64,000 nucleotides of DNA from a virus. Positions 1 through 8,465 of this stretch are shown piece after piece. A program made the translations under genes and the position numbers. The notes under the pieces were generated by a model. The model saw only the letters and a program-made list of their open reading frames with translations. It ran no database searches and was not told the origin of the DNA. The DNA lies in the IMG/VR virus record IMGVR_UViG_3300044991_001618, positions 48,964 through 112,963 of that record. One strand, 5' to 3'. Numbering within the stretch: the stretch's first letter is position 1; the number at the start of each line of letters is the position of its first letter.

Positions 1-229
1 AATTTGGTTCAGAATCCCAAGCTAATTTTTTAACATTAATAGATTTAAAATCATATTCATTTAAATATTTAACAAGAGAATCTTCTTTTGTATGGATAAT
101 AACCAATTCATCAAAATCATTTTCTTGTTTCTCCAATGACGCAATTGCTTTGGTGAAAAACATATCAAAGTCTTTAACTTTTGATGATTTAATTGGTAAT
201 ATAATTGATAGTGATAATTTTTTGCTCAT
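1..229 (-). CDS. Glycosyltransferase family 2-like, N-terminal part (runs off window)
   Basis: The ATG is at 229-227 and the frame stays open to the window edge, giving 76 residues. The start resembles a GT2 (GT-A fold) N-terminus: a hydrophobic strand (residues 5-12, LSIILPIK), then a helix with a Ser-Leu-Glu-Lys-Gln stretch, then a second strand (LVIIHT). This is the usual nucleotide-sugar binding half. The start lies one base past the stop of the upstream glycosyltransferase gene (231-1277), so the two are probably co-transcribed. The catalytic DxD lies outside the window. The family call is moderate and the sugar is unknown. Confidence 0.55.
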   Translation of the reverse strand, partial: MSKKLSLSIILPIKSSKVKDFDMFFTKAIASLEKQENDFDELVIIHTKEDSLVKYLNEYDFKSINVKKLAWDSEPN

Positions 230-230
230 T

Positions 231-1277
231 TTATAATTTGTTTAGTTGCTCTTGAAATGCGTTTATTCTATTATCAAAATATGAATTAAAACAATTGATA
301 ACTGTTGATGTGAATTTATCCTTATCTTTATACATATTAGATGTCTTTTCTATCTCTTCATATAGTTCAGGTGTTATACTGTCTTCCAACCAATTCTGAA
401 TAAATTCGGCAATATAATCAACCATTTTTAATTTGTCTTGTATCCAAATGCCGTTTTTATCATTCATCCATTCAGGTATTAAATCTGGTATTCTACCAAT
501 AACTGGAATACCACAAGCCATAGATTCTAATGGATATGTTCCAAAACCACTAATATCATCAATCCAAACGCTTAAAAAACAATTCTTTAAAGAATTAGCA
601 AATTCACTTTGGCTAAGACCCCTCATATCCCTAAATGTGAACCACCTAAATTGGGGGTATTTTAAATAAAATTGTTTAACAATATTAATTGTATCAGTCT
701 GCTCTCTTGTGTGAACAGCAATAATTGGCATTGGGGGTACTTTTGGTTTATCAAATAAATCTGAAATTACTGGGGTAATAATGTCATAAGACATTTTCTT
801 CATATATGAATCTAGTTCATCCTTTTGTTTTTCAGAAGTTGTTATACATTTTAAAAATCCTAATGAAGGCCAACTTTGCCCTGGTTGTAATGTATCTAAA
901 ACATAAGAGTAAGATTGCATCAATACAATTTTACCACAAGGCAAATCTTTTATTTGTTCCATAATAAATCCATATATTTCTGGAAGTACAATAAAATCTT
1001 CTGGACTAATTTCCAAATTCTCCCCCTCAATTGAACGGTGGGGTAATGAGGTCATATAACTTTCGTCAAGCCAAGAAGCAACACCTGAATAATCTTTCTT
1101 TTCGTGTAATATAATAGGATTGAAGCCGTTATCTTTTAATGATAATGCCACATCGTATATATATTTTATGGATGCCCTAGCATTTCCTTTTGTGTCTTGA
1201 GCCACAAAATAAATCCTTGATTTCTTATCTTTTAAGATATTTAAAGAATTTTCAATTTTTGGTTTAATATCATTCAT
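231..1277 (-). CDS. GT-B fold glycosyltransferase (GT4-like)
   Basis: This 348-residue protein likely transfers a sugar from a nucleotide donor during envelope- or virion-glycan assembly. The C-terminal half carries a GT4-type donor-site stretch, SGFGTYPLESMACGIPVIG (about residues 247-265), with the Glu and the Gly-Ile-Pro-Val-Ile seen in E-x7-E type transferases. The N-terminal half has alternating strands and helices (IYFVAQ, NPIILHE). No signal peptide or membrane segment is seen. It is first in the order of transcription before the partial GT2 gene and lies just after a small unknown gene, in a minus-strand run. Donor and acceptor cannot be told from sequence. Confidence 0.75.
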   Translation of the reverse strand: MNDIKPKIENSLNILKDKKSRIYFVAQDTKGNARASIKYIYDVALSLKDNGFNPIILHEKKDYSGVASWLDESYMTSLPHRSIEGENLEISPEDFIVLPEIYGFIMEQIKDLPCGKIVLMQSYSYVLDTLQPGQSWPSLGFLKCITTSEKQKDELDSYMKKMSYDIITPVISDLFDKPKVPPMPIIAVHTREQTDTINIVKQFYLKYPQFRWFTFRDMRGLSQSEFANSLKNCFLSVWIDDISGFGTYPLESMACGIPVIGRIPDLIPEWMNDKNGIWIQDKLKMVDYIAEFIQNWLEDSITPELYEEIEKTSNMYKDKDKFTSTVINCFNSYFDNRINAFQEQLNKL

Positions 1278-1278
1278 G

Positions 1279-1557
1279 TTAATATTTGTTTATTATCTTT
1301 TTGTTTAATAATGTATTAAATGCCAATTTAAATGGTAGAGTCAAGTTATTACCTGAACTTAATCCAAGTTTTTCATCAATGTCATCATTCTCTGTTAGAA
1401 TAACATCTAACATTAGTTTTACAAGTTCATATTTTATAATATTTATTTTTGTATCTGTTGTACCTGTTATTTCTATTGATGCAACTTCTGTCATATCAAC
1501 ATACTTTTCAACAATATCTAAATCAACATAATAATGTTCTCCTAAAATTTTTAACAT
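1279..1557 (-). CDS. Small phage protein of unknown function
   Basis: A 92-residue acidic protein I do not recognise. It has no membrane segment, cysteine motif or repeat. It overlaps the HAD-like gene upstream by 7 bases (1551-1557) and is followed after one base by the glycosyltransferase at 231-1277, so it sits in an operon. A competing ORF lies on the opposite strand at 1286-1531, but the tight spacing and shared strand favour this frame. It starts MLKILGEHYYVD. No function is proposed. Confidence 0.6.
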   Translation of the reverse strand: MLKILGEHYYVDLDIVEKYVDMTEVASIEITGTTDTKINIIKYELVKLMLDVILTENDDIDEKLGLSSGNNLTLPFKLAFNTLLNKKIINKY

Positions 1558-2138
1558 AGTTCTAAAATTTTGTCTTTAAATTCTCTTAGTTTATTTATGC
1601 TATGTTTGGTTTTAATATTTTTATTGTATTCTTGTTCATACTTAATTATAACCAAATTGTTTGGCACATCTAATAATAGGTTAGGATTAGCCGTAAGTAA
1701 AACATCTATTGGTTTAATCATCTCATTTTTTGTTTGTTCGCTATAAAATTTGATATTTTCAATCAAACAAGAAAATTTTGATAAAAAGAACAATGTTGCT
1801 GGCTTTGATTTTCCAATTTCATCGGAAACAATAATAATCTCATGATTATCTCTCATATCCAAATAAAAATCATTCAAATCATTCATCCCTGTATATTCAA
1901 CAGATGCTGCATGCCCAAATATCTCCATTGGATGTTCAATGTATAAAAAATTATACAAATCATCATCCAATGGAAATTTAAAATGATTTAAAAGATTTAA
2001 GGAATCAATTGGGTAATTTATTTCATATTTAAATTCTGATTCATTATCTTCATTTGCAACATAAAACTTATCATAAACTTGTTCTATCTTCCCAAGAGTG
2101 TCCCTTAATATTCCATTTAAATCAATTGCTATTGTCAT
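1551..2138 (-). CDS. HAD-like phosphatase / 5'-nucleotidase-like protein
   Basis: A 195-residue protein resembling the NT5C type of HAD phosphatases that phages use on nucleotides or small phosphoesters. Motif I is at the very N-terminus (AIDLNGILRD, residues 4-13), and a strand ending in Ser-Asp (IIIVSDEIGKSKP, about residues 101-113) fits motif II or III. The second motif-I acid, normally Asp at +2, is Asn here (D6-L7-N8), which would weaken general acid catalysis, so a binding or regulatory role is possible. It overlaps phoH upstream by 17 bases. Substrate unknown. Confidence 0.6.
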   Translation of the reverse strand: MTIAIDLNGILRDTLGKIEQVYDKFYVANEDNESEFKYEINYPIDSLNLLNHFKFPLDDDLYNFLYIEHPMEIFGHAASVEYTGMNDLNDFYLDMRDNHEIIIVSDEIGKSKPATLFFLSKFSCLIENIKFYSEQTKNEMIKPIDVLLTANPNLLLDVPNNLVIIKYEQEYNKNIKTKHSINKLREFKDKILELC

Positions 2139-2853
2139 ACTTTTTTAAAATTTTGCTTATGATGGGGTTTCTAACAATATCCTCACTATAAAATTCATGG
2201 TGAGCAATATCTGAGATGCCTTGTAATCTTTCCATAGCATCATATAATCCAGTTCCCCTCTTGTCTTTATATCTATCAGTTTGTTCCAAATCTCCAGATA
2301 TAAAGAATTTAGTATTAAAACCTATTCTTGTCAATAGTAATTTCATTTGATTTGGTGTGGTATTTTGTGCCTCTTCTAATACCAAGATGGTGTTGTCAAT
2401 GTTTAAACCCCTCATATAAGCAAGAGCCATAACCTCAATAACCTCCATATCCATTAATTTCTCACGGATATTTTTGCCAATTATTTTGTTAATTAAATAA
2501 AATGATGGATAAATATATGGATCCATCTTCTCATTTACATTTCCAGGTAACGCCCCTAGTTTCTCTTCTGCTTCAACTGCTGGTTTAACAATCACCAACT
2601 TGTCATATGTATTGCTGGGGTCTGCAAGTAAGTCAATGGCTGCTTTCATAGACATATAACTCTTTCCAGTTCCAGCAGGACCAATGCAAATTGTAATTTG
2701 GTTATTTAACAATTTGTCATAATAAACCACTTGATTGTCATTTAGGAATTTTTCTTTTGTTTTCTTTTTAAGTAAACTACAAATTTGGCTTTTCCTAGAT
2801 TGGGGAGCTAACTCAACCTCATCTTCTTTTTTCACAAATCTTCTTCTCGTCAT
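2122..2853 (-). CDS. phoH: PhoH-like ATPase
   Basis: A 243-residue PhoH-family P-loop ATPase, a protein very common in tailed phages. Walker A is GPAGTGKS at residues 58-65, Walker B is ILVLEEAQ followed by Asn-Thr-Thr-Pro (about 135-146), and the sensor-like strand FFISGDLEQTD is near 165. Known family members bind and hydrolyse ATP and are linked to RNA or phosphate-stress biology, but the role in phages is not settled. The N-terminus (MTRRRFVKKEDEVE) is a short charged extension. It heads the overlapping group phoH - HAD-like - small gene - glycosyltransferase. The 34-base spacer to the sugar genes at 2888 may hold a promoter. Confidence 0.9.
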   Translation of the reverse strand: MTRRRFVKKEDEVELAPQSRKSQICSLLKKKTKEKFLNDNQVVYYDKLLNNQITICIGPAGTGKSYMSMKAAIDLLADPSNTYDKLVIVKPAVEAEEKLGALPGNVNEKMDPYIYPSFYLINKIIGKNIREKLMDMEVIEVMALAYMRGLNIDNTILVLEEAQNTTPNQMKLLLTRIGFNTKFFISGDLEQTDRYKDKRGTGLYDAMERLQGISDIAHHEFYSEDIVRNPIISKILKKYDNSN

Positions 2854-2887
2854 TAAGTTGTTTTTATTTAATAATAAATAATAGGAA

Positions 2888-3889
2888 CTAGAATTTAGTA
2901 GTCAAATTTTCATCATTAAATTTATGTAACCAATATTCTATCATTTCATCAAGCATTGTTTCAAATGTATATTTTGGTTGCCAGTTAATTGTTTTCCTTA
3001 ATTTTGTTGCATCTCCTTTTAAATCATATAGTTCTTCTGGTCTATAAAATTTTTCATCTTGTTTTACATAATCCATATAATTTAACCCCAAGTATGAAAA
3101 AACATATTCACACAATTCTCTAACAGAATGGGATACCCCTGTGGCACACACAAAGTCATCAGGATTATCTAATTGCAATATTGACCACATTGCCTCCACA
3201 TAATCTTTTGCGTGTCCCCAGTCCCTTGTAGCATCCAAATTACCCAAACTTAATGAATTAGCTAATCCCAATTTTATTTTAACTGCTTGTTTAACCACCT
3301 TGTTTGTTACAAAGTTTGTCCCCCTTCTTGGGGATTCGTGATTAAATAAAATCCCATTTGATATAAACATACCATATGAATTTCTATAATTTCTTGCAAT
3401 ATTATACCCAAATACTTTTGAACAACCATAGGGTGATACCGGATTTAAAGGCGTTGTTTCCCTTTGAAATCCATCAGCATCAATTGAATTACCAAACATT
3501 TCAGATGATGATGCCTGGTATATTTTAATTGACTTATCTACAAGTTTAACCGCTTCAAGTAAGTTTAAAACGCCAAGTCCAGTTGCATTTGCTGTGTAAA
3601 TGGGTTGGTCAAATGATATTCTTACATGAGATTGTGCTGCCAAATTATATATCTCATTAGGTCTAACATCTTGTATTACTCTAATTAATGATGATAAGTC
3701 AGTCAAATCAGCATAATGTAATTTTAACTTATCATATATATTATCCAATCTTGATGTTTGATTTTCTGCAACTGAATTTCTTTTCAATGTTCCATGAACT
3801 TCATATCCTTTCTCAATCAATAATTCTGCTAAGTATGATCCATCTTGACCATTTATCCCAGATATCAATGCTATTTTATTTTCTTGCAT
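2888..3889 (-). CDS. gmd: GDP-mannose 4,6-dehydratase, second copy
   Basis: Converts GDP-D-mannose to GDP-4-keto-6-deoxy-D-mannose, the precursor of GDP-fucose, GDP-perosamine and related sugars. The 333-residue protein starts best at Met 3889 (MQENKIALISGINGQDGSY), which places the Rossmann GxxGxxG at the N-terminus. An upstream in-frame start at 3916 would only add residues inside fcl. Diagnostic features are YNLAAQSHVRISF, the SSSEMFGNS segment, the catalytic YGCSK (Y-x3-K) and NHESPRRG. It overlaps fcl (3876-4778) by 14 bases. It is a diverged paralogue of the dehydratase at 4784-5782, so one of the two may act on a different donor. Confidence 0.9.
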   Translation of the reverse strand: MQENKIALISGINGQDGSYLAELLIEKGYEVHGTLKRNSVAENQTSRLDNIYDKLKLHYADLTDLSSLIRVIQDVRPNEIYNLAAQSHVRISFDQPIYTANATGLGVLNLLEAVKLVDKSIKIYQASSSEMFGNSIDADGFQRETTPLNPVSPYGCSKVFGYNIARNYRNSYGMFISNGILFNHESPRRGTNFVTNKVVKQAVKIKLGLANSLSLGNLDATRDWGHAKDYVEAMWSILQLDNPDDFVCATGVSHSVRELCEYVFSYLGLNYMDYVKQDEKFYRPEELYDLKGDATKLRKTINWQPKYTFETMLDEMIEYWLHKFNDENLTTKF

Positions 3890-4778
3890 AAGTATAATTT
3901 TCAATAAACCACTCAACTGTTTCCTTCAACCCCTCCTCAATTGGGGTGAATTTAAAATCTGGTAAATATGACATCAATTTGCTATTATCAGATGGCTTTC
4001 TAAATTGTCCATCAGGTTTAGAATCATCAAATATTACCTTACCCTTAAAGTTAAAATAATTTACCAATAAGTCAACCAAATCTCTTATACTAATTTCAGA
4101 TGAGGGACTCAAAATAATTGGTTCAGATTCATTGTAATTATTTAAAACCCATTCACTTAATCTTGCAACATCTTTAACATAAATAAATTCTCTTAATGGT
4201 TTACCAGATCCCCAAACAATAAAATCAGTTTTTGTTTCTTTTGCCAAAAATAATTTATGAATTAACATAGGAATAACATGACCATGCTCTAATGAGAAAT
4301 TATCATTAGAACCATATATGTTTGTTGGTATTACTGATTTATAATTTAACCCATATTGTTCTCTATATGCCCTAATTTGTATATCTGCCATTCTCTTGGC
4401 ATAAGCATAGGGATAATTTGATGAATGAGGCTCACCCAAATGTATCTTCTTTTCAGTTAGGGGGTAATCAATATTATCTGGAAATACACAAGTGGATAAG
4501 AAACAAACCAAATTTTCAACTCCAACCTTCCTTGCTGATTCTATAACATTTGTGTTTATCATAATGTTATCATAGAAATATTCACCCTTATACTTCATAT
4601 TACCCCCAAGTCCACCAACTTTACCAGCACAATGAATAATATGTGTTGGTTTATGCTTTTCAAAGGCTTCATATGTAAGGTGGGGGTTTGTTAAATCAAT
4701 TTCACTTCCAATCTTAATATCTGATTTAATATGTGAACCAACTAAACCATATCCACCAGTTACTAACAATTTTAGCAT
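3876..4778 (-). CDS. fcl: GDP-L-fucose synthase
   Basis: A 300-residue bifunctional GDP-4-keto-6-deoxymannose 3,5-epimerase/4-reductase (Fcl/WcaG family), the second step to GDP-L-fucose. It has the N-terminal nucleotide motif GGYGLVGSHI, the family segment HCAGKVGGLGGN (about residues 49-60), a cysteine in FLSTCVFPD near residue 97, the catalytic YAYAKRM (Y-x3-K) and the NIYGSNDNF stretch typical of Fcl. Length matches bacterial enzymes (about 310-320). It lies between the two gmd copies, overlapping one by 14 bases and 5 bases from the other. This makes a self-contained GDP-fucose operon, with a GT11 fucosyltransferase 6 kb upstream. Confidence 0.92.
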   Translation of the reverse strand: MLKLLVTGGYGLVGSHIKSDIKIGSEIDLTNPHLTYEAFEKHKPTHIIHCAGKVGGLGGNMKYKGEYFYDNIMINTNVIESARKVGVENLVCFLSTCVFPDNIDYPLTEKKIHLGEPHSSNYPYAYAKRMADIQIRAYREQYGLNYKSVIPTNIYGSNDNFSLEHGHVIPMLIHKLFLAKETKTDFIVWGSGKPLREFIYVKDVARLSEWVLNNYNESEPIILSPSSEISIRDLVDLLVNYFNFKGKVIFDDSKPDGQFRKPSDNSKLMSYLPDFKFTPIEEGLKETVEWFIENYTYARK

Positions 4779-4783
4779 ATAAA

Positions 4784-5782
4784 CTAATATTTTTTATTAT
4801 TAATCATTTTAGTAATCCTAACTTGTTCATCCCAATGCTCAATCATTTCATCCATTAACATTTCAAAAGTATATTCTGGCTTCCAACCAAATTCTTTTCT
4901 AATTTTAGTAGAATCACCTTTAAGATATTTTAATTCTTCAGGTCTCATAAATTCTTGGTCTTGGACAACATATAGATTATAATCAAGTTCTAGTTTAGTA
5001 AATACATAATCAATCATTTCTCTAACTGAATGAGTTTTCATTGTTGATACAACATAATCATCTGGTGTATTGTGGTTTAATAATAAGTGCATTGCTTTTA
5101 CATAATCTTTAGAATGACCCCAATCTCTATATGAATCCATATTGCCAATGACTAGTTTATTTGCTAATCCATGTTTTATTTCAAGAGCAGTTTTAATAAC
5201 TTTGCTTGTTACAAAATTGGATCCCCTTCTTGGGGATTCATGATTGAATAGTATTCCATTTACAGCATGTAATCCATAACCCCTTCTGTAACTTCTAACT
5301 AATGAATATGCAGATAATTTAGAACACCCATATGGTGATACTGGTATCATTGGTGTTGTTTCTCGTTGAAAGCCATCACTATCAACAGAGTTTCCAAACA
5401 TTTCTGATGATGATGCTTGATAAAATTTAGCATTTGGACAACTTCTTCTATAGGCTTCTAACATATTTAAAACACCATTTGAATTTGTTTGTAATGTAAA
5501 TTCTGGTATATCAAAACTTATTCTAACATGACTTTGTGCTGCTAAATTATATATTTCATCAGGTTGTATTTTATCTAATAATTTTTGTAAATTTGTTTGG
5601 TCTAAAACATCCCCATAATAAACATACATTCTATCTTTTATGGATTCAATACGGCTTTGTTGGTGTTCAGGTACTGAATTTCTTCTAACAATGCCATAAA
5701 CTTCATATCCTAAAGACAATAAATATTCTGATAAGTATGAGCCATCTTGCCCATTAATTCCTGTAATAAATGCTTTTTTCAT
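4784..5782 (-). CDS. gmd: GDP-mannose 4,6-dehydratase, first copy
   Basis: A 332-residue short-chain dehydratase giving GDP-4-keto-6-deoxymannose. It begins MKKAFITGINGQDGSYLSEY with the Rossmann glycine motif, then NLAAQSHVRISFD (near residue 84), SSSEMFGNS, the catalytic YGCSK and GILFNHESPRRG. A slightly shorter 332-residue form is typical of phage and bacterial Gmd. It is one base from the DegT-like aminotransferase upstream (5784-6383), so the 4-keto product could be aminated as in GDP-perosamine synthesis. It is similar to, but clearly diverged from, the copy at 2888-3889. Confidence 0.92.
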   Translation of the reverse strand: MKKAFITGINGQDGSYLSEYLLSLGYEVYGIVRRNSVPEHQQSRIESIKDRMYVYYGDVLDQTNLQKLLDKIQPDEIYNLAAQSHVRISFDIPEFTLQTNSNGVLNMLEAYRRSCPNAKFYQASSSEMFGNSVDSDGFQRETTPMIPVSPYGCSKLSAYSLVRSYRRGYGLHAVNGILFNHESPRRGSNFVTSKVIKTALEIKHGLANKLVIGNMDSYRDWGHSKDYVKAMHLLLNHNTPDDYVVSTMKTHSVREMIDYVFTKLELDYNLYVVQDQEFMRPEELKYLKGDSTKIRKEFGWKPEYTFEMLMDEMIEHWDEQVRITKMINNKKY

Positions 5783-5783
5783 A

Positions 5784-6383
5784 TTATTTTTTAAAAATTT
5801 TCATTTTAGTTAAATCAGGCCAATCAGTAACTACCCATTGCCTTGGTGGGGTATTGATTGCATCTTGTAATTTATTTAGTCCTAATTGTGCAATCTCAGG
5901 TGTCATATAATAATGAAATCCAAGAGTGTCTATATCTTGGTCTCTCCACGGTATGTTAGGTAATCTTCCATCATAAGACATTTTCTTTAATGAAATATAA
6001 TCAATTTCATTATCAAGTAAAATAATACCCCCTCTACCTAATGAAAGATGTTTTTGATATTGAAAACTAACACACATAAATGTGTTGGGAATATAACTAT
6101 TTTTTTTCCACAATACTGCTGCATCAATAATTCTTTTATCACCATAATTAAGTGTATAATAATTTTCCCAATCTTCATATCTCCATTCTAGTTCTATACC
6201 TATTTTTTCTGCCAAAAATGGTACAGACAAATATGTTCTTGTAGGTACATTAATTTTGGTTTCTTTAACATATCTTAAACATAATTCTAACCCATGTGTA
6301 CAACTATCAACAGCAACTGCATAAGAAGAACCAAAAAACTCTGATATTTTATTTTCAAAAGTTGAAACTACTTCAAAATTCAT
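5784..6383 (-). CDS. Short DegT/DnrJ/EryC1-like PLP aminotransferase
   Basis: Probably a PLP-dependent sugar aminotransferase homologue of only 199 residues, when the family is usually 360-400. Visible landmarks are the cofactor-phosphate region AVDSCTHGLELCL (24-36), an Asp for the pyridine nitrogen in IIDAAVLW (D87), and a candidate Schiff-base Lys in SFQYQKHLSLGRGG (K111). The C-terminal small domain is missing and spacing between motifs is shortened. It overlaps the PhyH gene by 4 bases and abuts gmd. A paralogue of the same short type lies at 19359-20003, so the compact form is deliberate rather than a frameshift. It could be an active mini-enzyme or a partner subunit. Confidence 0.6.
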   Translation of the reverse strand: MNFEVVSTFENKISEFFGSSYAVAVDSCTHGLELCLRYVKETKINVPTRTYLSVPFLAEKIGIELEWRYEDWENYYTLNYGDKRIIDAAVLWKKNSYIPNTFMCVSFQYQKHLSLGRGGIILLDNEIDYISLKKMSYDGRLPNIPWRDQDIDTLGFHYYMTPEIAQLGLNKLQDAINTPPRQWVVTDWPDLTKMKIFKK

Positions 6384-7282
6384 TTTTTATCATTTAAATA
6401 GGTTTTAATATTGTTGTTATCATCACACCATTTAAGTGCGTATTGACCTTCTAACGGTCTTGAAAACATTGGATGGTAATGTTTGGCACACCCCTCAAAA
6501 AAATAATGATTGGCTTGAGTTAATCTAGTTTTATTAAAATCTGTAACACCTTCAACATTACAGCCACCATGCAACATATTTGAAGCCCATATTAAAGCTT
6601 GTCCTTTTTTTAAACTTACGTTTTTTTCAGAGGCTTTTTTACTTTTTATTAATTCAATTAAAAAATCTTCATATATTTTATAATTATTAGATTCCCCATT
6701 TTCAATAGTATCAGGGTGAGGTAAATTAAGATTATGGTATTCATATACTGGCCATTTATGACTACCCGGTATTATTTTTAAAGTGCCATTAGTTTCATCA
6801 ACATCTTCAAATGCTACCCACACACCAACCATCCAAAGATGTGGTATTGTGTGAAAATGTATTGTATCACTATGTAGTGGTTGATTACTACCTTTAATAA
6901 AATTAATAGTTGAAAATGGAAATGGCGTTTTTCCATATAAATAACTAAGAGTATTAATAATTTTAGGGTGTATTGTTAAATTAGCAATTGAGTCACTTTT
7001 TTTCCAATGTTCAAATATTCTTTTACTTTCTGTATATTGAAAGTGGTCAGCATGATATGTAGTATTTTCATTATTTAGTGCACTATACGTGTCATTTACT
7101 ATTGGTAATATATCATCATCAGTTAATTCTAAATCAATAATAAGATAACCATTTTCATTATAAAATTTACAATTTTCTTTTTGTTTATTGGTTAGCCCTG
7201 AATCATCCAATAATTCGTGAAAAAATGGTGATTCAATCCATGGAATGTCTAATGAGTTGTTTGATGGTTTAAAATTATTCAT
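6380..7282 (-). CDS. Phytanoyl-CoA dioxygenase (PhyH) family protein
   Basis: A 300-residue Fe(II)/2-oxoglutarate-dependent oxygenase candidate. The HxD iron motif is in QPLHSDTIHFHT (H137, D139), the distal His is probably in NMLHGGCN (about residue 238), and the KTRLTQANHYFFEG stretch supplies a possible 2-oxoglutarate Arg. NGTLKIIPGSHKWP (about 165-178) is a hallmark of the family. Such enzymes hydroxylate lipids, amino acids or sugars. Set between an aminotransferase and an acetyltransferase in a sugar operon, it may modify a sugar or an N-acyl group. Overlaps are 4 bases downstream and 8 bases upstream. Confidence 0.8.
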   Translation of the reverse strand: MNNFKPSNNSLDIPWIESPFFHELLDDSGLTNKQKENCKFYNENGYLIIDLELTDDDILPIVNDTYSALNNENTTYHADHFQYTESKRIFEHWKKSDSIANLTIHPKIINTLSYLYGKTPFPFSTINFIKGSNQPLHSDTIHFHTIPHLWMVGVWVAFEDVDETNGTLKIIPGSHKWPVYEYHNLNLPHPDTIENGESNNYKIYEDFLIELIKSKKASEKNVSLKKGQALIWASNMLHGGCNVEGVTDFNKTRLTQANHYFFEGCAKHYHPMFSRPLEGQYALKWCDDNNNIKTYLNDKK

Positions 7283-7805
7283 AGTTCATAAGTTTTTTAG
7301 CACTTTCTAATATTTGTTTTGAATCTCTCGTTTTGATTGGTTTTGCTGGTGATCCAGCATATACTGTCCAAGGTTCTGTATCTTTAGTAACAACAGACCC
7401 AGCTCCAACTATTGACCCTTCACCTAATGTTACACCAGGTAAAACAGTACAATTAACACCTAAAGTAGAGTATCTTTTAAATATTACTGGTTTATTTATG
7501 ACCATTCGATGTTCTAATGGAACAACAGGCGATATTAATCCTTGAGTAAAATCATCACTTGCGCAGACAATTCTACTTCCAGAACCAATGTTAGTAAAAT
7601 CTTCCATAACAATTAATGCTGGCGCACCACCTATAATTGAAACACTTGGTGCAATATGAATATAATCCCCCAATATTGCTTGAGTTGATATATAAGTCCA
7701 CATATCAATTGCTACATGATTACCTATTTCAACTAATTCAGGTCTTGATATTATTGCTAAATTACTAACCCTAACATCTTTCCCCACTTTTTTTAATTTT
7801 TTCAT
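7275..7805 (-). CDS. Left-handed beta-helix (hexapeptide) O-/N-acyltransferase
   Basis: A 176-residue hexapeptide-repeat acyltransferase of the WbbJ/galactoside acetyltransferase type. It has repeating Ile/Val-Gly-x-x hexads, for example ILGDYIHIAPSVSIIGG and LGVNCTVLPGVTLGEGS, and ends with GAGSVVTKDTEPWTVYAGSPAKPIK, the classic capping motif. These proteins are trimers that transfer acetyl or larger acyl groups from CoA or ACP. Being next to a ketoacyl-synthase III and an SDR, it is a candidate to place an unusual acyl chain on an amino sugar (inference). The 9-base spacer before it carries TATAAATA on the minus strand (7819-7812). Confidence 0.85.
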   Translation of the reverse strand: MKKLKKVGKDVRVSNLAIISRPELVEIGNHVAIDMWTYISTQAILGDYIHIAPSVSIIGGAPALIVMEDFTNIGSGSRIVCASDDFTQGLISPVVPLEHRMVINKPVIFKRYSTLGVNCTVLPGVTLGEGSIVGAGSVVTKDTEPWTVYAGSPAKPIKTRDSKQILESAKKLMNYE

Positions 7806-7814
7806 TTTTTATAT

Positions 7815-8465
7815 TTATAATCCACCATTTATTTTTAAATTACCACCACAAAAATATTCATTTTCTATAATATAATCAATAGTATTATATAATTCTTCAG
7901 TTTTACCAAACCTTTTTAAACCTATTTTTTCTTTTGCAATATCTTGATATTTAGATTCAACTCTATCACCCATTCCACCATCCCAATATCCTAGTTGTAT
8001 TGTATTACATGTTATTCCATGTTTTATATTTTCTTTATTAGCAACCGAAATTAATCTATCCAAAAAAGCTTTTGATGCACAATATAATGAATTTTTAGGT
8101 ACATTCATTTCAGAAAAAATTGAAGATATTGATATCACTCTACCCCATTTATTTTTAATCATATTTGGTAAGCATCCAGAAAGTATATTTATATTACCTT
8201 TTATGTTTACATTCAACATATCATCAATTTCTTTATAATCATCCTCAGTAATACTATTTAAAAATACATCATATTTTTTACCTGACATATTTAAAACAAT
8301 ATCTACTTGATTTTCATTAAAAAAATTATTTACTTCTTTTGGGTTTGTTACATCAACGTCTTTACTACTTAAATCAATTACTTCATATTTTTTTTTAAGA
8401 AATGGTACTAATTTAGTTCCAAGACCACCTTTTCCACCAAAAACAACTATTTTTTTCATAATCAT
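7815..8465 (-). CDS. Short-chain dehydrogenase/reductase
   Basis: A 216-residue NAD(P)-dependent SDR. The cofactor motif is GGKGGLGTKL near the start, VLNMSGK matches the NAG-type stabilising segment, and the active site is Ser in ISISSIF plus Y-x3-K in LYCASKAF. The start codon overlaps the stop of the ketoacyl-synthase gene as ATGA (8462-8465), showing translational coupling. A Met two codons later (8459) is an alternative start. In this setting it may reduce a 3-ketoacyl intermediate made by the neighbouring enzyme, like FabG, or act on a keto-sugar. The choice cannot be made from sequence. Confidence 0.85.
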   Translation of the reverse strand: MIMKKIVVFGGKGGLGTKLVPFLKKKYEVIDLSSKDVDVTNPKEVNNFFNENQVDIVLNMSGKKYDVFLNSITEDDYKEIDDMLNVNIKGNINILSGCLPNMIKNKWGRVISISSIFSEMNVPKNSLYCASKAFLDRLISVANKENIKHGITCNTIQLGYWDGGMGDRVESKYQDIAKEKIGLKRFGKTEELYNTIDYIIENEYFCGGNLKINGGL

